From Enterococcus sp. PF1-24 (GTDB taxonomy: Bacteria > Bacillota > Bacilli > Lactobacillales > Enterococcaceae), in NCBI RefSeq assembly GCF_029893325.1, contig NZ_JARXWL010000022.1, forward strand, positions 1 to 51,308: a stretch of 51,308 nucleotides of DNA, in the 5' to 3' direction. Both the position numbers and the translations under genes were made by a program. The notes beneath the pieces were generated by a model. The model worked only from the letters and a program-made list of their open reading frames with translations, did not search any database and had not been told where the DNA came from. Shown here one piece after another: positions 30,383 through 39,594 of the stretch (its first letter is position 1; every line of letters begins with the position of its first letter).

Positions 30383-31903
30383 TTATTCAGCTAAATAAGC
30401 AACTAAATTTTTGGCATCAACGCCAGCTGCAGCGTAACTAGTAAAATGCTCAGCCAAAGCCGCTAAAACTTTGCGGTTATTGCCTGCAGAATCATTTTCA
30501 ACTTGTAAAACTAATAGTGGCTCATGCAAACTCATCCGCAATAAAAACCAACCGCTGCCATAAGGGGTATCAACTGTATAACGAACCCCTTCTTCATTTT
30601 CAGGGTCAAAGCTAAAGCCTGGTTTATCTACCAAATAAGCAGGCAACTCAGCAATTACTTTTTCTCCTAAAGGACGATAATCAGTTCCCGCTAGTTTAAA
30701 ACGAAACTCAATCGTTTCAACAGGTTGTTTTAATTCACGAATTATTTCATCAATCGAGCGACCTTCTTTTTGCAGCTGGGGTAATAGCATTAAAATTTTA
30801 GCAATCACGTAGGCGCCATCATCTAAGAAATAATTTTCTTTAAAAGCCGCATGACCGCTAGTTTCAATCGCTAATTGACAATCTAAGCCCGCTTCATTTA
30901 AGGCAATCGCCTTATTAATGACATTCCGATAGCCTGAAATATAACGAACTTGAATGCCACCTTTTGCTTCAATAAAAGCTTTTAAATGATTGGTGGTTGG
31001 TGAATTAGTCACAATGCGGGTACCAGGATGCTCCGCTAAAGTAATGCTACTCAGTACAGCGATTAAATTATTGCGGTTGATGGCCTCACCATTTTTCGCA
31101 ACAATCGCTGAACGGTCGACATCGGTATCAAAAATTACCCCTAAATCAGCGCCAGTCGCTAAAACCGCAGCCTGAATACTTGCCATCGCTTCCTTATTAT
31201 CAGGATTCGGAATATGATTTGGAAAATGACCGTCTGGCTCTAAAAATTGTGAACCTGTCGTATCTGCCCCCAAAACTGCTAAAACTTGCTCTGCAAAATA
31301 ACCACCTGCACCGTTACCAGCATCGACAATAATTTTCAAACCAGCTAATGGTTTTTCAGCCGTTGTCTGCATGCCTTTACGAATTTTAGTTACCAAATCA
31401 GCCGCATAAGGTGTAATTAAATCGGCATTGCTGACCGCTCCGGTTTGACCGTTAGTATTTTCTGTCAAATGCGTCAAAATATATTTAATGTCGGCTTTTT
31501 CAGCGCCACCTTTACGGCTAAAAATTTTAATACCGTTAAAATAATAAGGCAAGTGGCTGGCAGTTAACATAATACTGGCATCGCAGTCAAACTGCGGAAA
31601 TTGCGTCGCCATAAACATCGCTGGCGTGGTCGCCATAGCAAAATCAATTACATCGATGCCTTGGCTTAACAAACTATTCATCAAGGCCTCTTTTAAAGCT
31701 GGGCCACTTAAACGACTATCATAGCCGATACCCACTTTTAATTTTCCTTGTTGGTAGCCCGTTTCATCCATTTGTCGCAGCCAAGCGACTAAACCTTTAC
31801 CGATTTCAGCAACAGCTGCTGGTGTTAAATTAGCGGTTTCTGTTTCGTTGGTAATGGCAATTCCCCGAATATCTGAACCATTTTGTAAGGTAGCTAAATC
31901 CAT
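30383..31903 (-). CDS. phosphomannomutase/phosphoglucomutase (alpha-D-phosphohexomutase)
   Basis: The 506-residue enzyme interconverts hexose 1- and 6-phosphates. The phosphoserine loop is TASHLPYYFNG with Ser116, the metal loop DTDVDR at about 259-264, and the sugar loop ETSGHAAFKENY near 349-360. A C-terminal phosphate-binding domain follows. HLPYYFNG replaces the commoner HNPxxxNG, a variant worth noting. The frame opens 14 codons upstream; the ATG at 31903, directly after GGGAGGATTTTTA, is the start. It lies 56 bp after argR on the same strand, perhaps co-transcribed. Products would feed cell-wall or capsule sugar nucleotides. Confidence 0.9.
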   Translation of the reverse strand: MDLATLQNGSDIRGIAITNETETANLTPAAVAEIGKGLVAWLRQMDETGYQQGKLKVGIGYDSRLSGPALKEALMNSLLSQGIDVIDFAMATTPAMFMATQFPQFDCDASIMLTASHLPYYFNGIKIFSRKGGAEKADIKYILTHLTENTNGQTGAVSNADLITPYAADLVTKIRKGMQTTAEKPLAGLKIIVDAGNGAGGYFAEQVLAVLGADTTGSQFLEPDGHFPNHIPNPDNKEAMASIQAAVLATGADLGVIFDTDVDRSAIVAKNGEAINRNNLIAVLSSITLAEHPGTRIVTNSPTTNHLKAFIEAKGGIQVRYISGYRNVINKAIALNEAGLDCQLAIETSGHAAFKENYFLDDGAYVIAKILMLLPQLQKEGRSIDEIIRELKQPVETIEFRFKLAGTDYRPLGEKVIAELPAYLVDKPGFSFDPENEEGVRYTVDTPYGSGWFLLRMSLHEPLLVLQVENDSAGNNRKVLAALAEHFTSYAAAGVDAKNLVAYLAE

Positions 31904-31959
31904 TAAAAATCCTCCCAAAAATATTTTTGTATTTCTTGTTAACAATCATTTTATAGAAA

Positions 31960-32421
31960 CTAACTAAAATCTCGCATTTCTTGTATTTTAGCGGCAAAAC
32001 TAGTTGCTTCGGCTTCGCTACGACAAATAATTAAAATCGTATCTTCACCGGCAACAGTTCCAGCAATTTCTGGATAACTAATATCATCCATCCAATTGGC
32101 AACCACATTAGCGCTAGCTAGCGTAGTATGAATAATCACGGTAAATTGAACTTGTTCAATTCGCAAAACATGATCTTTAACAGAAGCTGCCAATTTATCT
32201 TCTTTATTGGCCTCTGTTTGTTGTGCAAAAATACCATAGCGAACATTGCCATTATTATCGTGATTTTTTACAATACTTAACTCTCGGACATCTCGCGAAA
32301 TAGTTGCTTGGGTGGCTTTAACCCCAGCTTCTTCCAGCTTGCTTAACAATTCTTCTTGACTACCAATAACATTTTGCAAAATAATTTGCTTAATCAACTG
32401 TTGGCGTTCACTTTTTTTCAT
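31960..32421 (-). CDS. argR: arginine repressor ArgR
   Basis: The 153-residue regulator senses arginine and controls arginine synthesis and catabolism. The N-terminal winged helix spans about 1-70, with ATQATISRDVRELSIVK at 36-52 as the recognition region. The C-terminal hexamerisation/arginine-binding core contains EIAGTVAGEDTILIICR (about 118-134), normally GTIAGDDT. The frame opens nine codons earlier; the ATG at 32421 has GGAGGG five bases upstream. Enterococci usually have several ArgR paralogues, so this one need not be the biosynthetic repressor. Confidence 0.93.
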   Translation of the reverse strand: MKKSERQQLIKQIILQNVIGSQEELLSKLEEAGVKATQATISRDVRELSIVKNHDNNGNVRYGIFAQQTEANKEDKLAASVKDHVLRIEQVQFTVIIHTTLASANVVANWMDDISYPEIAGTVAGEDTILIICRSEAEATSFAAKIQEMRDFS

Positions 32422-32468
32422 GTTACCCTCCATGTTCATTTTTTTCATGGCAATTCATATACCTCTTC

Positions 32469-32477
32469 ATTATAGCA
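32469..32477 (-). promoter_or_regulatory. extended -10 promoter of argR inside the truA terminator tail
   Basis: TGC-TATAAT on the minus strand begins five bases after the T run of the truA terminator, so the argR promoter overlaps the termination zone. Confidence 0.6.
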
Positions 32478-32480
32478 AAA

Positions 32481-32510
32481 AAGGCAGAAAAAATTTACTT
32501 TTTCTGCCTT
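32481..32510 (-). terminator. terminator of truA
   Basis: AAGGCAGAAAAA/TTTTTCTGCCTT is a 12-bp stem with a short loop, followed by a T run on the minus strand. Confidence 0.85.
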
Positions 32511-32513
32511 TTA

Positions 32514-33269
32514 TTATGATTGATGTTCATAAGCGACTTCGACTAAATATAATCCTTCGGGATGAGCGGTGGGTCCCGCAGCATTGCGATCTTTAGCAGC
32601 AATGATTTCAGGGATACTAGTCGGATCCATGCGACCATTGCCAATTTTTAAAAGGGTACCCACTAAAATCCGCACCATCTTATACAAAAAGCCATCTCCT
32701 CGAAAAGTAAAGACTAATTCATCCCCTGCTGGATTCACCGCTAAGTCCGCTTGATAAATCGTTCGCACTTTATCTTCCACCGAACTACCTGTCGCACAAA
32801 AAGAAGTAAAATCATGGGTCCCTAACAAATCAGGTAAAGCTTGCTGAATTAAAGCAATATCAACTGGATAAGGAAAATAGCTAGCGTAAAAACGCCGGAA
32901 AGGACTGCGGGGTTTACCAATATCTACCCGAAATTCATAAGTTTTTTCTTGCGCTAAATAGCGAGCATGAAAATCTTCGGCTACAATTGTCACTTCTTTA
33001 ACCGCAATATCTTCTGGCGATTGAGTATCTAGACCAAAACGCATTTTTTCTAAGGGGCGTTCATAAGGAAAATCAAAATGAATCACTTGTCCTTTGGCAT
33101 GAACGCCAGCATCAGTGCGTCCGGAACCAAAAACAGTAATCCTTTTACCATTGGCCATTTTAGTTAAAGTTGCTTCCAACTCTCCTTGAACAGTACGGCC
33201 ATTGGGTTGACTTTGAAAACCATTAAACTTCCTGCCATCATAAGCAATAATCGCTTTATAACGAACCAT
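32514..33269 (-). CDS. truA: tRNA pseudouridine(38-40) synthase
   Basis: TruA makes pseudouridine at positions 38-40 of the tRNA anticodon arm. The 251-residue protein has the catalytic Asp53 in GSGRTDAGVHA, and the conserved FRGDGFLYKMVRILVGTLL near 192-210. The frame is open 45 codons further upstream through the ecfT terminator, but the ATG at 33269 has GAGGAG and begins the conserved MVRYKAIIAYDG. It follows ecfT, the standard ecfA1-ecfA2-ecfT-truA order of Firmicutes, with a leaky terminator between. Confidence 0.96.
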   Translation of the reverse strand: MVRYKAIIAYDGRKFNGFQSQPNGRTVQGELEATLTKMANGKRITVFGSGRTDAGVHAKGQVIHFDFPYERPLEKMRFGLDTQSPEDIAVKEVTIVAEDFHARYLAQEKTYEFRVDIGKPRSPFRRFYASYFPYPVDIALIQQALPDLLGTHDFTSFCATGSSVEDKVRTIYQADLAVNPAGDELVFTFRGDGFLYKMVRILVGTLLKIGNGRMDPTSIPEIIAAKDRNAAGPTAHPEGLYLVEVAYEHQS

Positions 33270-33311
33270 TCTGCAACTCCTCTCACATTTCCCTTTAAGT
33301 AAGTAACAAAA

Positions 33312-33329
33312 AGACTGGTTTCCCAGCCT
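33312..33329 (-). terminator. small terminator overlapping the ecfT stop codon
   Basis: AGGCTGG-GAAA-CCAGTCT on the minus strand (7 bp, GAAA tetraloop) is followed by T5. The first base of the stem is the last base of the ecfT TAA. It probably lowers truA expression rather than blocking it. Confidence 0.6.
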
Positions 33330-34132
33330 TATTGTCTGATGAAAACTAAAATAATTGTTAAAACTGCTAAAGCGATAATCACCAAAGTATCTTTGACATG
33401 CCAATCTAACACGCGATATTTACTACGATCGTCGCCACCTTGATAACCACGGGCTTCCATGGCAGTTGCTAAGTCGTCTGCTCGTTTAAAACTGGAAACA
33501 AACAAAGGAATCAGCAAAGGTACGACTGCTTTCATTCGCTCAAGGATGCTACCTTCATCAAAGTCCACCCCACGAGCTCGTTGCGCATTCATAATTTTTT
33601 CAGTTTCATCCATTAAAGTTGGCACAAAGCGTAGCGCAATTGACAACATCAATGAAATTTCATGTACAGGAAAATGAATGACATTTAAAGGACGTAATAA
33701 ATATTCAATCGCATCCGCCAACTCCAGTGGTTGCGTCGTTAACGTTAACAAAGTAGACATAAAAATAATCAGAACAAAACGGCAGAAGATAAAAATCCCG
33801 TTTTTCACCCCAAAAGCGGTGATACTAAAAATCCCCCAACTCCAATAGGTGATATCTCCTTCGCCACCTTTAGTGAAGAAAATCTGTAGCGCCACCGTGA
33901 AAAGCATTAAAAAGATTAACGGGCGCACACCACGAATAAAGTACATCAAATCAATTTTCGATAAAGCAATTGCTCCTAGCGTAAAGGCAGCTACCAATAG
34001 ATAACTTTGCCAATTATTCGCTAAAAAGATAATCGCAATATAATAAAAACTAGCAATTAATTTAGAACGAGGGTCCAAACGATGAATGACTGAATCACCA
34101 GGAATATAACGGCCTAAAATCAATTTATTCAT
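33329..34132 (-). CDS. ecfT: energy-coupling factor transporter transmembrane protein EcfT
   Basis: The 267-residue membrane scaffold of the group II ECF vitamin transporters couples the two ATPases to interchangeable S-components for riboflavin, folate, biotin and others. About five transmembrane helices are visible. Both coupling-helix Ala-Arg-Gly motifs are present, QRARG at about 186-188 and MEARG at about 227-229. The frame opens at a GTG within the ribosome site; the ATG at 34132, after GGAGGTGAGGGAAATC, is the start. It overlaps the end of ecfA2 by 8 nt, so translation is coupled. Confidence 0.95.
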   Translation of the reverse strand: MNKLILGRYIPGDSVIHRLDPRSKLIASFYYIAIIFLANNWQSYLLVAAFTLGAIALSKIDLMYFIRGVRPLIFLMLFTVALQIFFTKGGEGDITYWSWGIFSITAFGVKNGIFIFCRFVLIIFMSTLLTLTTQPLELADAIEYLLRPLNVIHFPVHEISLMLSIALRFVPTLMDETEKIMNAQRARGVDFDEGSILERMKAVVPLLIPLFVSSFKRADDLATAMEARGYQGGDDRSKYRVLDWHVKDTLVIIALAVLTIILVFIRQ

Positions 34133-34994
34133 GATTTCCCTCACCTCCTGCTAAATCAACAATCATTTCTGCCAATGCTTCAGCAGTTAACGGTAAATCT
34201 GGTAAAACCAAGCCCTTTGCTTGTAATTTCTGAGCAAAATCAGCAGCAGTCGGTACCCCTAATTGTTTGTCTTTCAACCATTGAATGTCGTCAAAAACTT
34301 CTTTCGGACTACCATTTTTCACAATCCGGCCTTTTTCTAAAACATAAACATAATCAGCATAATTGGCAACATCATCCATTAAATGCGTAACTAAGACGAT
34401 TGTTAAATTTTTCTTTTGATGCAACTCTTGAAACATTTGCATCATTTCTTTACGACCTTGTGGATCTAAACCAGCTGTTGGTTCATCTAAAACTAAAATT
34501 TCAGGTTCCATCGCTAGCACGCCCGCAATGGCCACCCGACGCATTTGTCCCCCAGATAAATCAAACGGGGAACGCTCTAAATAACTTTCATCTAAGCCCA
34601 CCAACTGCAGCATTTCTGCTGCTAATTTAGCAGCTTCCTCTTCGCTAACGCCGAAATTTTTTGGGCCAAAAGCAATATCTTTTACAACCGTTTCTTCAAA
34701 CAATTGCGCTTCGGGAAACTGAAAAACAATGCCGACTTTTTTGCGAATCGGTTTTAAATTTTTATTATCTGAATCTGGCAAAATTTCCCGATCACCAATC
34801 CAAACTTTGCCCTTAGTCGGTTTGACTAAAGCATTTAAATGCTGCAACAAAGTGGATTTCCCACTGCCTGTATGACCAACAATTGCTGTATAAGAACCTT
34901 CTTTTATGGTTAAATCTAAATCAAATAAAGCTGGTTGCTCAAAAGGTGTATTTTGCTGATAAGTATAGCCTACTTGTTCAAAACGGATGTCCAT
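34125..34994 (-). CDS. ecfA2: energy-coupling factor ATPase EcfA2 (EcfA')
   Basis: The 289-residue ABC ATPase of the ECF module has Walker A GHTGSGKS (40-47), a Q-loop in FQFPEAQLF, signature LSGGQ (146-150) and Walker [13 protein letters not shown] (about 166-177). The VFQFPE Q-loop region is characteristic of the A2 subunit. The start is ATG 34994, inside the end of ecfA1. A TTG at 35000 has a better spaced AAGGGATGA, so the exact start is uncertain by two codons. It pairs with EcfA1 and EcfT. Confidence 0.95.
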   Translation of the reverse strand: MDIRFEQVGYTYQQNTPFEQPALFDLDLTIKEGSYTAIVGHTGSGKSTLLQHLNALVKPTKGKVWIGDREILPDSDNKNLKPIRKKVGIVFQFPEAQLFEETVVKDIAFGPKNFGVSEEEAAKLAAEMLQLVGLDESYLERSPFDLSGGQMRRVAIAGVLAMEPEILVLDEPTAGLDPQGRKEMMQMFQELHQKKNLTIVLVTHLMDDVANYADYVYVLEKGRIVKNGSPKEVFDDIQWLKDKQLGVPTAADFAQKLQAKGLVLPDLPLTAEALAEMIVDLAGGEGNHE

Positions 34995-35809
34995 AACCAA
35001 TCAATCATCCCTTCTTCAGTTAAATAGCGATCAGGAACCGCAATCCCTTTTTCTTTTAAAGCTAATTTCAATTTTTCAGGAAAAGGTAAATCTAGCCCTA
35101 AACTAATTAATTCTGGTCCCGCTGAAAAAATCTCTGCTGGCTGTCCTTCTTTAATCAATTCTCCTTGCTTCATAACAAATATTCGATTGGCATTGGCGGC
35201 TTCATCAATATCATGAGTGATGGAAATTACCGTCAAATTGCTCTCTTCTTTAATCTCTTTAATCGTTTGAATCACTTCTTCTCGACCTTCAGGATCCAAC
35301 ATACTAGTCGCTTCATCTAAAATAATAATATCTGGTCGTAAAGCAACTACACCAGCAATGGCTACCCGTTGTTTTTGTCCACCTGATAAACGAGCGGGTT
35401 CACGACTGGCAAAATCCCACATGCGAACTTTCGTTAAAGCGGCTTTTACTCGCACTAACATTTCATCACGGGGAACACCTTGATTTTCTAACGCAAAAGC
35501 GACATCATCTTCAACTGTTGCACCAACAAACTGATTGTCAGGATTTTGAAAAACCATCCCCACCATTTTGCGGATATCCCAAATGTTTTCAGCATTCAAC
35601 GGTTTGTCATTAATTGTCACCGCACCATTTTCTGGTAACAGTAAACCATTAATCGTTTTAGCTAAAGTCGATTTTCCTGAGCCATTATGGCCAATGATGG
35701 CAATCCATTCTCCTCTTTGAATCTCTAGAGAAACATCTTTTAAAGCATACTTTTCTTCATCATTCGGATATTTAAAATCAATATTTTCTAATTTCACGAT
35801 TGGTTGCAT
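34970..35809 (-). CDS. ecfA1: energy-coupling factor ATPase EcfA1 (EcfA)
   Basis: The 279-residue ABC ATPase is the partner of EcfA2. Walker A GHNGSGKS is at 40-47, Q-loop [14 protein letters not shown] at about 87-100, signature LSGGQ at 141-145 and Walker [13 protein letters not shown] at about 161-172. FQNPDNQ is the A1 hallmark. The ATG at 35809 has only a weak GGCGGTG upstream. It overlaps ecfA2 by 25 nt. It is the first gene of ecfA1-ecfA2-ecfT-truA and follows the ribosomal alpha operon after a structured terminator region. Confidence 0.95.
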   Translation of the reverse strand: MQPIVKLENIDFKYPNDEEKYALKDVSLEIQRGEWIAIIGHNGSGKSTLAKTINGLLLPENGAVTINDKPLNAENIWDIRKMVGMVFQNPDNQFVGATVEDDVAFALENQGVPRDEMLVRVKAALTKVRMWDFASREPARLSGGQKQRVAIAGVVALRPDIIILDEATSMLDPEGREEVIQTIKEIKEESNLTVISITHDIDEAANANRIFVMKQGELIKEGQPAEIFSAGPELISLGLDLPFPEKLKLALKEKGIAVPDRYLTEEGMIDWLWTSVLNK

Positions 35810-35943
35810 CACTATTTACACCGCCTAGTTTGGCTGGAACATTAGTTTCATCTTACTGCTAATGCGCTGAGCCTTTTCTTTTTCTATTCATAAGCTGCCT
35901 TTATTTCACCACAACTGAAAGATTTCTGCAAATGATACAAAAA

Positions 35944-36005
35944 TAAAGTGCTTTTTTTAAATTAAGACCTGTCAAGACAGTTCATAAGATAAAAAAAACA
36001 CTTTA
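35944..36005 (-). terminator. second, alternative hairpin downstream of rplQ
   Basis: TAAAGTG-c-TTTTTTT pairs with AAAAAAA-a-CACTTTA across a loop that includes CTGTCaaGACAG. It shares the CACTTT arm with the branched structure just upstream, so the two cannot form together. Confidence 0.5.
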
Positions 36006-36111
36006 TGATGAGTGCATACTCTCCAGTTAAAAACTGGAGAGTAGCATCGAGCTAGACTCGGAGCCATTAGCTCCAACATCATAACACTCTAAACTCCACA
36101 TCTATAAAGTG
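35991..36111 (-). ncRNA. branched 3' RNA structure and terminator after the ribosomal cluster
   Basis: On the minus strand CACTTTAT (36104-36111) pairs with ATAAAGTG (35999-36006), closing a ~110-nt domain followed by T8. Inside are GGAGC-taatg-GCTCC (36060-36074) and a perfect 12-bp stem TACTCTCCAGTT/AACTGGAGAGTA (36017-36043). A competing stem TTATGATG/CATCATAA (36076-36083, 36003-36010) reuses part of the closing arm. It begins 16 nt after the rplQ stop. It may be an elaborate terminator, a 3'-UTR-derived small RNA, or a leader for ecfA1. No gene lies in 35810-36126. Confidence 0.5.
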
Positions 36112-36126
36112 ATAGTTATGTGATTT

Positions 36127-36507
36127 TTAGACAAGTTCTAAAACTACCATTGGTGCACCGTCACCACGTCTAGGTTCAGTTTTTAAGATACGAGTGTATC
36201 CACCTTGACGTTCTGCGTAACGAGGTGCAATATCGTTGAATAACTTTTGTAAAGCTGTTTCAACAACAATTTTTTCTTCTTCTTCACGTACACTTGCGAT
36301 TTCATTACGAACGAAAGCAGCAGCTTGACGACGTGCATGCAAATCACCACGTTTACCTAAAGTAATCATCTTTTCTGCAGTTGAACGAACTTCTTTCGCG
36401 CGTGCTTCAGTTGTAACGATACGTTCGTTAATCAACAAGTCAGTAGTTAAATCACGTAACATAGCTTTACGTTGGCTTGATGTGCGGCCTAATTTACGGT
36501 AACTCAC
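36127..36507 (-). CDS. rplQ: 50S ribosomal protein L17
   Basis: The 126-residue protein binds 23S rRNA near the exit tunnel. The N-terminal [20 protein letters not shown] is diagnostic, and the C-terminal [18 protein letters not shown] is conserved. It is the last gene of the alpha operon, 63 bp after rpoA. It is followed by a complex hairpin region rather than a simple terminator. Confidence 0.98.
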   Translation of the reverse strand: MSYRKLGRTSSQRKAMLRDLTTDLLINERIVTTEARAKEVRSTAEKMITLGKRGDLHARRQAAAFVRNEIASVREEEEKIVVETALQKLFNDIAPRYAERQGGYTRILKTEPRRGDGAPMVVLELV

Positions 36508-36570
36508 GTTGTTTTCCCTCCTTCATTACGTCTTCTACTTAGATAATATCTAAGCATTTCGTAAAAAGTT

Positions 36571-37509
36571 CTAGTCTTCTCTACGTAATCCTAAACCTAA
36601 ATCGTGTAATTTAGCTTTAACCTCTTCAAGAGATTTACGGCCTAAGTTACGAACTTTAATCATTTCAGGTTCAGATTTATTTGTTAATTCTTGTACAGTG
36701 TTAATGCCTGCACGTTTTAGACAGTTGTATGAGCGAACTGATAAGTCTAATTCTTCAATTGTCATTTCCAACATTTTTTCTTTATGTGTTTCTTCTTTTT
36801 CCACCATAATTTCAGCATTTTTGGCTTCATCAGTTAAATTCACAAAGATATCTAAATGTTCAGTCAAGATTTTTGCAGATAAACTCATCGCTTCTAATGG
36901 TTCAATTGAACCATCTGTCCAAATTTCCATTGTTAATTTATCGAAGTCATCACGACGACCAACCCGAGTGTTTTCTACTTGGTAGTTTACACGACGAACT
37001 GGTGTGTAGATTGAATCAACAGGAAGCATACCGATAGGCATATCTTCTTTTTTATTTTCATCTGCTTGTACATAACCGCGACCTGGTTTAACAGATAAGC
37101 GAGCATGGAAGGTAGCACCTTCAGAAACTTCACAGATATACAAATCTTTATTTAGGATTTCAACATCGCTGTCAACGAGAATATCGCCGGCAGTTACTGT
37201 TGCAGGTCCAGTAATATCGATTTCAAGGGTTTTTTCTTCTTGGCTATATAACTTAAGTGCCAAACCTTTAATGTTCAGAATGATTTGTGTTACATCTTCT
37301 CTCACGCCTTTAACAGTTGAGAATTCATGTAAAACACCATCTATTTGAATATTTGTAATTGCAGCACCCGGCAAAGAAGATAATAAAATACGACGTAGGG
37401 AATTCCCTAAAGTAGTTCCATAACCTCTTTCAAGAGGTTCAACAATGAACTTACCATAATCTTTTTTTTCATCGATTTTAGCGATTCTTGGTTTTTCAAA
37501 TTCAATCAT
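36571..37509 (-). CDS. rpoA: RNA polymerase alpha subunit
   Basis: The 312-residue alpha subunit nucleates RNA polymerase assembly. The N-terminal dimerisation domain (1-~230) contains [20 protein letters not shown] (about 28-47). The C-terminal domain (about 245-312) has [19 protein letters not shown], which contacts UP-element DNA and activators. The frame opens at an upstream TTG, but the ATG at 37509 starts the conserved [16 protein letters not shown] lies upstream at rather long spacing. Confidence 0.98.
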   Translation of the reverse strand: MIEFEKPRIAKIDEKKDYGKFIVEPLERGYGTTLGNSLRRILLSSLPGAAITNIQIDGVLHEFSTVKGVREDVTQIILNIKGLALKLYSQEEKTLEIDITGPATVTAGDILVDSDVEILNKDLYICEVSEGATFHARLSVKPGRGYVQADENKKEDMPIGMLPVDSIYTPVRRVNYQVENTRVGRRDDFDKLTMEIWTDGSIEPLEAMSLSAKILTEHLDIFVNLTDEAKNAEIMVEKEETHKEKMLEMTIEELDLSVRSYNCLKRAGINTVQELTNKSEPEMIKVRNLGRKSLEEVKAKLHDLGLGLRRED

Positions 37510-37585
37510 TCTTATCTTTACCCCTTTCAAACGAAACGTCTCTGCTCAATGATGTTTTTAAGTTACTCAAAATGAGCGGCACTCA

Positions 37586-37972
37586 TTAAACACGACGGCG
37601 TTTTGGAGGGCGGGCACCATTATGAGGAACTGGAGTTACGTCACGAATTGCTGTTACTTCTAATCCTGTTGCTTGTAATGAACGAATTGCTGCTTCACGT
37701 CCAGAACCAGGACCTTTAACTGTTACTTCTACAGTTTTCAAACCATGTTCCATTGCTGCTTTAGTAGCAGTTTCTGCTGCCATTTGCGCTGCGAATGGTG
37801 TAGATTTTTTACTTCCTTTAAAACCTAATGAACCAGCTGATGACCATGAAATTGCATTACCGTGTACATCAGTAATCATGACGATTGTATTATTAAATGT
37901 TGAATGAATATGGGCAATTCCTGCTTCAATATTCTTTTTCACACGGCGTTTACGATTCACTTTCTTTGCCAT
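37586..37972 (-). CDS. rpsK: 30S ribosomal protein S11
   Basis: The 128-residue platform protein contacts 16S rRNA near the mRNA exit and E site. [15 protein letters not shown] (about 21-35) and the [14 protein letters not shown] and [14 protein letters not shown]-terminal stretches are diagnostic. GGAGG precedes the ATG. It lies between rpsM (27 bp) and rpoA (76 bp) in the alpha operon. Confidence 0.98.
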   Translation of the reverse strand: MAKKVNRKRRVKKNIEAGIAHIHSTFNNTIVMITDVHGNAISWSSAGSLGFKGSKKSTPFAAQMAAETATKAAMEHGLKTVEVTVKGPGSGREAAIRSLQATGLEVTAIRDVTPVPHNGARPPKRRRV

Positions 37973-37999
37973 GAAATGTTGGCCTCCTTTACTTAAGAA

Positions 38000-38365
38000 T
38001 TATTTTTTCTTACCTGCTACTGTGCGAGCTGGGCCTTTACGCGTACGGGCATTGTTTTTCGTGTTTTGTCCACGAGTTGGCAAGCCACGACGATGGCGCA
38101 TTCCACGGTAAGAACCGATTTCCATTAATCGTTTGATGTTTAAGTTCACTTCACGACGAAGATCACCTTCAACTTTTAATTTATCAACTTCTGCACGAAT
38201 CGCATCTGTTTGTTCGTTCGTTAAATCACGTACACGTACATCTTCAGATACGCCAGCATTCGCTAATACTTGTTCTGCAGTAGTTCTACCAATACCATAA
38301 ATATAAGTAAGGGAAACTACGATTCGTTTTTCACGAGGAATATCTACTCCTGCAATACGAGCCAT
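38000..38365 (-). CDS. rpsM: 30S ribosomal protein S13
   Basis: The 121-residue head protein touches the P-site tRNA and forms intersubunit bridges. [14 protein letters not shown] at the start, [15 protein letters not shown] and the basic C-terminal tail are typical. The frame stays open 19 codons upstream through rpmJ; the ATG at 38365 has GGAGGTG and begins the conserved sequence. It is 17 bp after rpmJ. Confidence 0.98.
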   Translation of the reverse strand: MARIAGVDIPREKRIVVSLTYIYGIGRTTAEQVLANAGVSEDVRVRDLTNEQTDAIRAEVDKLKVEGDLRREVNLNIKRLMEIGSYRGMRHRRGLPTRGQNTKNNARTRKGPARTVAGKKK

Positions 38366-38382
38366 TCTTGTTACACCTCCAA

Positions 38383-38499
38383 TTATCCTTGACGTTGTTT
38401 GTGTTTTGGATTTGCTGGGCAAATCACCATAACTCGTCCGTTACGACGAATTACTTTACAATGTTCACACATCGGTTTTACTGATGGTCTTACTTTCAT
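38383..38499 (-). CDS. rpmJ: 50S ribosomal protein L36
   Basis: The 38-residue zinc-ribbon protein is found by reading the 166-bp gap between infA and rpsM. The sequence begins [19 protein letters not shown] and ends in HKQRQG. Cys11, Cys14, Cys27 and His33 form the zinc site, so this is the C+ (zinc-binding) form. AGGAGG precedes the ATG at 38499. The order infA-rpmJ-rpsM is standard. Confidence 0.97.
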   Translation of the reverse strand: MKVRPSVKPMCEHCKVIRRNGRVMVICPANPKHKQRQG

Positions 38500-38531
38500 G
38501 ATTATACCTCCTGTGGTTTTACGGAGTACAA

Positions 38532-38750
38532 TTATTTAAACCGATAGGTAATCCGACCACGGCTCAAATCGTAAGGTGACAGTTCAACTGTTACCTTATC
38601 TCCAGGAAGAATTCGAATGTAGTGCATTCTAATCTTACCAGATACGTGAGCAAGTACTTCGTGTCCGTTTTCCAACTCGACTTTAAACATTGCATTCGGC
38701 AAAGTTTCGACGACTGTACCTTCGATTTCAATCATATCATCTTTTGCCAC
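38532..38750 (-). CDS. infA: translation initiation factor IF-1
   Basis: The 72-residue OB-fold factor binds the ribosomal A site during initiation. The start codon is GTG at 38748-38750, seven bases after AGGAGGT, giving the conserved (M)[12 protein letters not shown]. An ATG three bases upstream is out of frame. The frame is open 43 codons further upstream through a hairpin-rich leader that looks untranslated. A promoter within the adk-infA gap allows separate control. Confidence 0.97.
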   Translation of the reverse strand: MAKDDMIEIEGTVVETLPNAMFKVELENGHEVLAHVSGKIRMHYIRILPGDKVTVELSPYDLSRGRITYRFK

Positions 38751-38873
38751 GCATAGTACCTCCTTGTACTTGTTTCGTGTATTCACACGATAAAATGGCG
38801 GAAACTTCAAGCTCCCACCTTGAACTTTCAACTTGACTCCTTCTAAATAAAACAAATCATCTAGAAGTCGGAC
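38751..38873 (-). promoter_or_regulatory. structured leader of infA
   Basis: The ~120-nt leader contains three hairpins: CTTCTA/TTTAGAAG-type pairing near 38840-38865, TTCAAG/CTTGAA near 38805-38825, and TCGTGT-gaat-ACACGA near 38775-38792. The last lies just above the ribosome site. It has no stop codon in the infA frame. Confidence 0.45.
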
Positions 38874-38879
38874 TGACAT

Positions 38880-38908
38880 ATTTTATCACAAACCGCCACA
38901 TTTGACAA
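38880..38908 (-). promoter_or_regulatory. internal promoter of the spc-alpha cluster, before infA
   Basis: TTGTCA (38903-38908), a 17-nt spacer ending TGTGA, and TAAAAT (38880-38885), located in the 193-bp adk-infA gap. Confidence 0.7.
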
Positions 38909-38943
38909 GAGAAACCACAATTACACAGGTTTGCGCGCAATCA

Positions 38944-39594
38944 CTATTTGTTATCTATAATTGATTTTACATCAACAAAGACTTCATCGATTGGGCGATC
39001 GCCGTCGATTGTCTGTAATAAGCCAGCTTCTTTATAATGAGCAAGAATTGGCGAACTACTTTCAATATTAATAGCTAGACGATTTTTAACCGTTTCGGGT
39101 TTATCATCTTCTCTTTGGTAAAATTCGTGTCCGCCACAACGATCACAAGTATTTTCAACCTTTGTAGGATTGAAAATTTTATGGTAAGTTGCACCGCAAT
39201 CACGACAGATAAAACGACCTGCTAAACGATCGACTAACACATCTTCTTTAACAAAAATTTCAATGACAGCATCAATTTTTTTGTTTAAGTCTTTAAGCAT
39301 TGTATCCAATGCTTGTGCTTGTTCAATTGTTCTTGGAAAACCATCTAACAAAAAGCCATTGGCAGTATCTGGTTCCGCTAATCGTTCTTTCACAATGCCA
39401 TTAGTCACTTCATCAGGAACAAGCTCACCTTTATCCATAAATGATTTTGCCTCTAAACCTAGGGGCGTTTCATTTTTGATTGCAGCGCGAAACATGTCAC
39501 CTGTTGAAATTTGAGGAATACCATAAGTATCAATAATTTTTTCAGCTTGAGTTCCTTTACCAGCACCTGGTAAACCCATCAAAATGAGATTCAC
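38944..39594 (-). CDS. adk: adenylate kinase
   Basis: The 216-residue kinase balances ATP, ADP and AMP. The P-loop [10 protein letters not shown] is at 7-16, the NMP region [10 protein letters not shown] at about 30-39 and GFPRT at 85-89. The LID domain carries four zinc cysteines (130, 133, 150, 153), the Gram-positive type. The start is GTG (39592-39594) with GGAGGACATATA before it. It lies 112 bp after secY. The map gene that often follows adk is absent. Confidence 0.97.
   Translation of the reverse strand: MNLILMGLPGAGKGTQAEKIIDTYGIPQISTGDMFRAAIKNETPLGLEAKSFMDKGELVPDEVTNGIVKERLAEPDTANGFLLDGFPRTIEQAQALDTMLKDLNKKIDAVIEIFVKEDVLVDRLAGRFICRDCGATYHKIFNPTKVENTCDRCGGHEFYQREDDKPETVKNRLAINIESSSPILAHYKEAGLLQTIDGDRPIDEVFVDVKSIIDNK

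Noticed and set aside
33270-33404. 45-codon N-terminal extension of truA
   Set aside because: It runs through the ecfT terminator and the ecfT 3' end. The ATG at 33269 starts the conserved sequence.
38751-38879. 43-codon N-terminal extension of IF-1
   Set aside because: The extension covers the promoter transcript leader with hairpins, and IF-1 is always about 72 residues. The open frame is chance.
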